Below are positions 61,627 to 64,000 of a stretch of 64,000 bases of DNA, in pieces. A model generated the notes under the pieces. The model was given only the letters and a program-made list of their open reading frames with translations. It was not told the DNA's origin and did not search any database. Where the stretch lies: assembly GCA_001940645.1 (NCBI GenBank), contig MDVS01000025.1, positions 1 through 64,000 of the forward strand. The letters run 5' to 3'. The position numbers and the translations under genes are program-made. Position 1 is the first letter of the stretch, and every line of letters begins with the position of its first letter. Origin of the DNA: Candidatus Heimdallarchaeota archaeon LC_3 (GTDB lineage: Archaea; Asgardarchaeota; Heimdallarchaeia; Hodarchaeales; LC-3).

Positions 61627-63579
61627 TTATTTAGGAGCTTCATCTTTCCTTAAATCTGGTAAAAAAGCGGAAAAAATACTTCCGATTTGATAGTTGCTTT
61701 TAGCATAAATTTGACCTTTGTGAAGTTCGACAATTTCTTTAGCAATTGCGAGACCCAGACCGGTTCCTTGAATTTCAAGAACATCTTCTGACCGAAAGAA
61801 ACGCTCAAATACAAATGGTAATTCATGTTGTTTTATTCCAATTCCCTCATCAATTACTTGAATAAGGATTCCTGGTAAAATTTCGAGGTTATATTCTCCC
61901 AGATAATTTTCAATAATTTTAATCTCTATTTTTTTATATTCTTGTGAGTATTTTATAGCATTTTCAATAAGAATACGTATTATTTGATTTATTCTTGAGC
62001 TATCACCATAGAATTGAAGATCAGGATTAACATCAGCTATCAAATCGATCTTTTTTGATTCTAGTTGGGGAGTGAAATACATTTTTACTTCACTAATAAT
62101 CTCTATTATTGGAAATACAAACATATTTAGCTCTATTTTTCCAGACTCAATACGTGAAATAATTAATAATTCTTCTATCATCAAATTTAGAAGTTCTGAA
62201 CTTTCTTTAATCATAGATAAAGTTTCATTAATTTGAACGGCAGTCATTTTATTTTTATAATTAATCAAGTTATTAATTGAAAGACTTATTGATGTGATCG
62301 GAGTTCTAAGCTCGTGAGACACATTTGAAACAAAATGCTTTCTCATATTTTCAAATATCTGAAATTTTGTTATATCTCGTAATTCAATCATAGTTCCTAA
62401 TGGTTGATTTGAATTAGGAAGAAAAATATGGACTAGCGATGTTTGAAAATAAATACCATCAGTTATTTCAATGATAACAGGTTTAGGATCTTTTGATGTA
62501 ATAATCTTCAGAATTAAATCAATAAGTTTAAGTCCACATAAATCATAAATAATAAATTTTTTGGGTAAGGTTTGATTACATGTTCTCTCAAATAAATCCT
62601 TAAAACTGTTATTTGCATAATAGAGTAAGCCATTATTTGATAATACTAATATACTGTCAGAAATTGCATCGAGCATTGTTTCAATTCTAAATTTTTCTTT
62701 AAGAACTTCTTTGGTTTTTTCTTCAACTTTTTTAACTAAATTTTCCTGGGATAACCGTAATTTATTTTCCATTAATTTACTATCAGTAATATCAGCATGT
62801 GTTCCAATTAAACGAACAGGTTCATTCTTATCATTGCGCAATACCTTACCATGAGCTAAAACCCATTTATATGAATCATCTTTGCATCTCATTCTATACT
62901 CAGCAATATAATCTGAAGTTTGACTGACTAGATGATCATTAATAATATCAATAATTCTTTGATAATCATCAGGATGAACCCGACGATCCCATTCATCTGC
63001 TCGATTAGTTATTTCATATTCTTGATAACCTAGAATCTCTTTCCATTGTTTAGAAAAAAAAGTTTTCTTTGATAAAAGATTTGCATCCCAAACACCGATT
63101 TTACTATGTTCCAATGCAATTTTCCAACGATTTTCCGTATATTGGTTTTCTCCTTCTTTCAATCTGTCCTTAGAAATATCATAATTCAACCCAAATATCA
63201 ATAAATTCGTTTGTTTGTTATCAGTAACATATAGAGTTAGATGAAATTCGTTTATTTTACCATTCTTTAGTCTTAACCGGTATTGAAATTCAGTTTTTAT
63301 TTTATGTTTGCGCGTAATCTCAAGGGAATTTAGAAAAATTTCTCTATCATCTGGATGCACGTAAGATAGATATTCCTCTATTGGAACTCTGTCTGATATT
63401 ATTTCATAATCTAATATATTTTTATCTTTATTTAAGAAATGAATAATGTTGTCTTTATCGATAAACCAGACAAAAGGTTTGCAATCGGATAAAAAATTCT
63501 TAAATACTGGTCTTATAAAATTATCGAGTTCAATAATGTTCGTATTATAACCCCAACGACTATCAATAGTTGCTATCAT
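61627..63579 (-). CDS. Soluble multi-PAS histidine kinase
   Basis: A 650-residue kinase. PAS 1 about 30-135 (PFVWFIDKDNIIHFLN, VHPDDREIF), PAS 2 with PAC about 150-265 (IGVWDANLLSKKTFF, VHPDDYQRI, GTHADITDSK), a coiled linker, PAS 3 about 300-400 (ISDSILVLSNNGLLYYANNS, ending MIELRDITK), HisKA with H422 in FVSNVSHELRTP, HATPase with N540 (RILIENAIKYS), DEGIGI (577-582) and GTGLGLAIA (605-613). All catalytic boxes look intact. No membrane segment, so it senses a cytoplasmic signal (redox, light or small molecule are common for PAS). First of a two-gene operon with the receiver/longin-like regulator 5 bases downstream. Confidence 0.9.
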   Translation of the reverse strand: MIATIDSRWGYNTNIIELDNFIRPVFKNFLSDCKPFVWFIDKDNIIHFLNKDKNILDYEIISDRVPIEEYLSYVHPDDREIFLNSLEITRKHKIKTEFQYRLRLKNGKINEFHLTLYVTDNKQTNLLIFGLNYDISKDRLKEGENQYTENRWKIALEHSKIGVWDANLLSKKTFFSKQWKEILGYQEYEITNRADEWDRRVHPDDYQRIIDIINDHLVSQTSDYIAEYRMRCKDDSYKWVLAHGKVLRNDKNEPVRLIGTHADITDSKLMENKLRLSQENLVKKVEEKTKEVLKEKFRIETMLDAISDSILVLSNNGLLYYANNSFKDLFERTCNQTLPKKFIIYDLCGLKLIDLILKIITSKDPKPVIIEITDGIYFQTSLVHIFLPNSNQPLGTMIELRDITKFQIFENMRKHFVSNVSHELRTPITSISLSINNLINYKNKMTAVQINETLSMIKESSELLNLMIEELLIISRIESGKIELNMFVFPIIEIISEVKMYFTPQLESKKIDLIADVNPDLQFYGDSSRINQIIRILIENAIKYSQEYKKIEIKIIENYLGEYNLEILPGILIQVIDEGIGIKQHELPFVFERFFRSEDVLEIQGTGLGLAIAKEIVELHKGQIYAKSNYQIGSIFSAFLPDLRKDEAPK

Positions 63580-63811
63580 TATAATGTACAGTATAAATAA
63601 GTTAAAATAATTATTTTATTTGTATAATATTAATATTCAAAAATATTCGCATTTATGTCTTTTATATAGTAATACACTTTTGCGTTTTCAAAATTAGGCG
63701 ATTCTTCTTCTACATTTAAATATCCAAAAGATTTTAAAATTAATTGATATAAAGTTGGAAATAATTGAATTTATTACTCAATTAATCCTAAATACGCTAG
63801 TTTTATAATCT
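63580..63811. other. Intergenic region before the Lrp/AsnC gene
   Basis: About 230 AT-rich bases between the kinase start and the 3' end of the right-edge gene, both on the minus strand. It probably holds the kinase promoter (minus strand tatacaaataaaataa near 63608-63624). No gene seen. Confidence 0.45.
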
Positions 63812-64000
63812 TTAAGTCTCAATTACTGTTAATGAGACCGTCTGAATAACATTTGGGATGTTTCGTAATTTTCCGATTAGAATTCGTTGAAGCTCTCCAC
63901 TATTCTCAGCTTTTAATCTCACAATAAGATCGAATGCCCCTGTGATAATATCAATTCGATCAATGAATCTTGGAATTATTTCTATGGACGATTTTACAGC
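63812..64000 (-). CDS. Lrp/AsnC ligand-binding (RAM) domain, cut by the right edge
   Basis: The minus strand from the right edge reads a continuous frame of 62 codons ending in TAA at 63812-63814: ...IDRIDIITGAFDLIVRLKAE, then GELQRILIGKLRNIPNVIQT, ending SLTVIET. The TGAFDLI motif and the following helix and strand match the C-terminal domain of Lrp/AsnC regulators. Whether a DNA-binding domain precedes it cannot be seen. It is a paralogue of the stand-alone domain at 56518-56748. Confidence 0.8.
   Translation of the reverse strand, partial: AVKSSIEIIPRFIDRIDIITGAFDLIVRLKAENSGELQRILIGKLRNIPNVIQTVSLTVIET

Noticed and set aside
1..64000. CRISPR arrays, tRNA and rRNA genes
   Set aside because: No regularly spaced repeats, no cloverleaf with GTTCRA-type arm and no rRNA-like GC-rich stretch were found by eye; a covariance search (tRNAscan-SE, Infernal) would be decisive.

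Overview
This is an AT-rich archaeal window, most likely from an Asgard archaeon. The evidence is a mix of archaeal transcription and translation signals (TATA boxes of the type T-rich–GATATTTAAA 25–45 bases ahead of starts, GGTGA/GGAGG ribosome sites, many GTG/TTG starts), archaeal information-processing families (RadA-family recombinase, XPD-type helicase, stand-alone Lrp/AsnC ligand-binding domains) and eukaryote-like signalling proteins (a Ras/Rab-type GTPase, a second small GTPase, a Rag-like GTPase fused to other domains, a longin-like domain). The exact lineage cannot be fixed from the sequence alone. No rRNA, tRNA or CRISPR array was seen.

Layout. 1–3.8 kb: edge of an ISH3/IS4-type transposase, a membrane protein, an FRG-domain protein and a HTH plus PD-(D/E)XK nuclease. 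3.8–10.3 kb (minus): a three-gene cell-envelope operon (large Ig-like surface protein, zinc-ribbon membrane protein, coiled-coil protein). 10.4–16.7 kb: small orphan genes, a candidate nuclease, a winged-helix protein, a complete IS4/ISH3-type transposase and a GNAT acetyltransferase. 16.8–21.9 kb (minus): a probable operon led by a LuxC-like acyl-CoA reductase, followed by a 42-residue membrane peptide missed by length cut-offs, a coiled-coil protein, a HEPN-type protein, a secreted/anchored protein and a zinc-binding protein. 22.3–29.8 kb: envelope protein, several unknown helical proteins, a DEDD-type exonuclease and several tiny genes.

29.8–49.4 kb is the most unusual part, a dense helicase/recombination island. 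On the plus strand an MrfA/Hrq1-like helicase sits with a HEPN-type protein. Facing it on the minus strand is a tightly packed four-gene operon: small GTPase, RadA-family ATPase with an extra Rho_N/SAP-like N-terminal domain, a 927-residue protein that looks like a HerA/FtsK ATPase with a destroyed P-loop, and an XPD/DinG-type Fe-S helicase. A little further on lies a second MrfA-like helicase whose N-terminus is an RNase H-fold exonuclease, i.e. the bacterial MrfA and MrfB repair proteins in one chain, followed by another HEPN-like protein. I regard the GTPase–RadA–pseudo-HerA–XPD operon as the best candidate here for an undescribed DNA-processing system; that it acts as one system is inference from gene order.

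49.4–64 kb: a signalling region that mixes bacterial-type two-component proteins (two histidine kinases, a REC–histidine kinase, a REC–PAS protein, a pseudo-receiver, a truncated receiver remnant, a REC–longin-like regulator) with a Rab-like GTPase and a longin-like/Rag-like GTPase/V4R fusion. Two stand-alone Lrp/AsnC (RAM) domains occur, one cut by the right edge.
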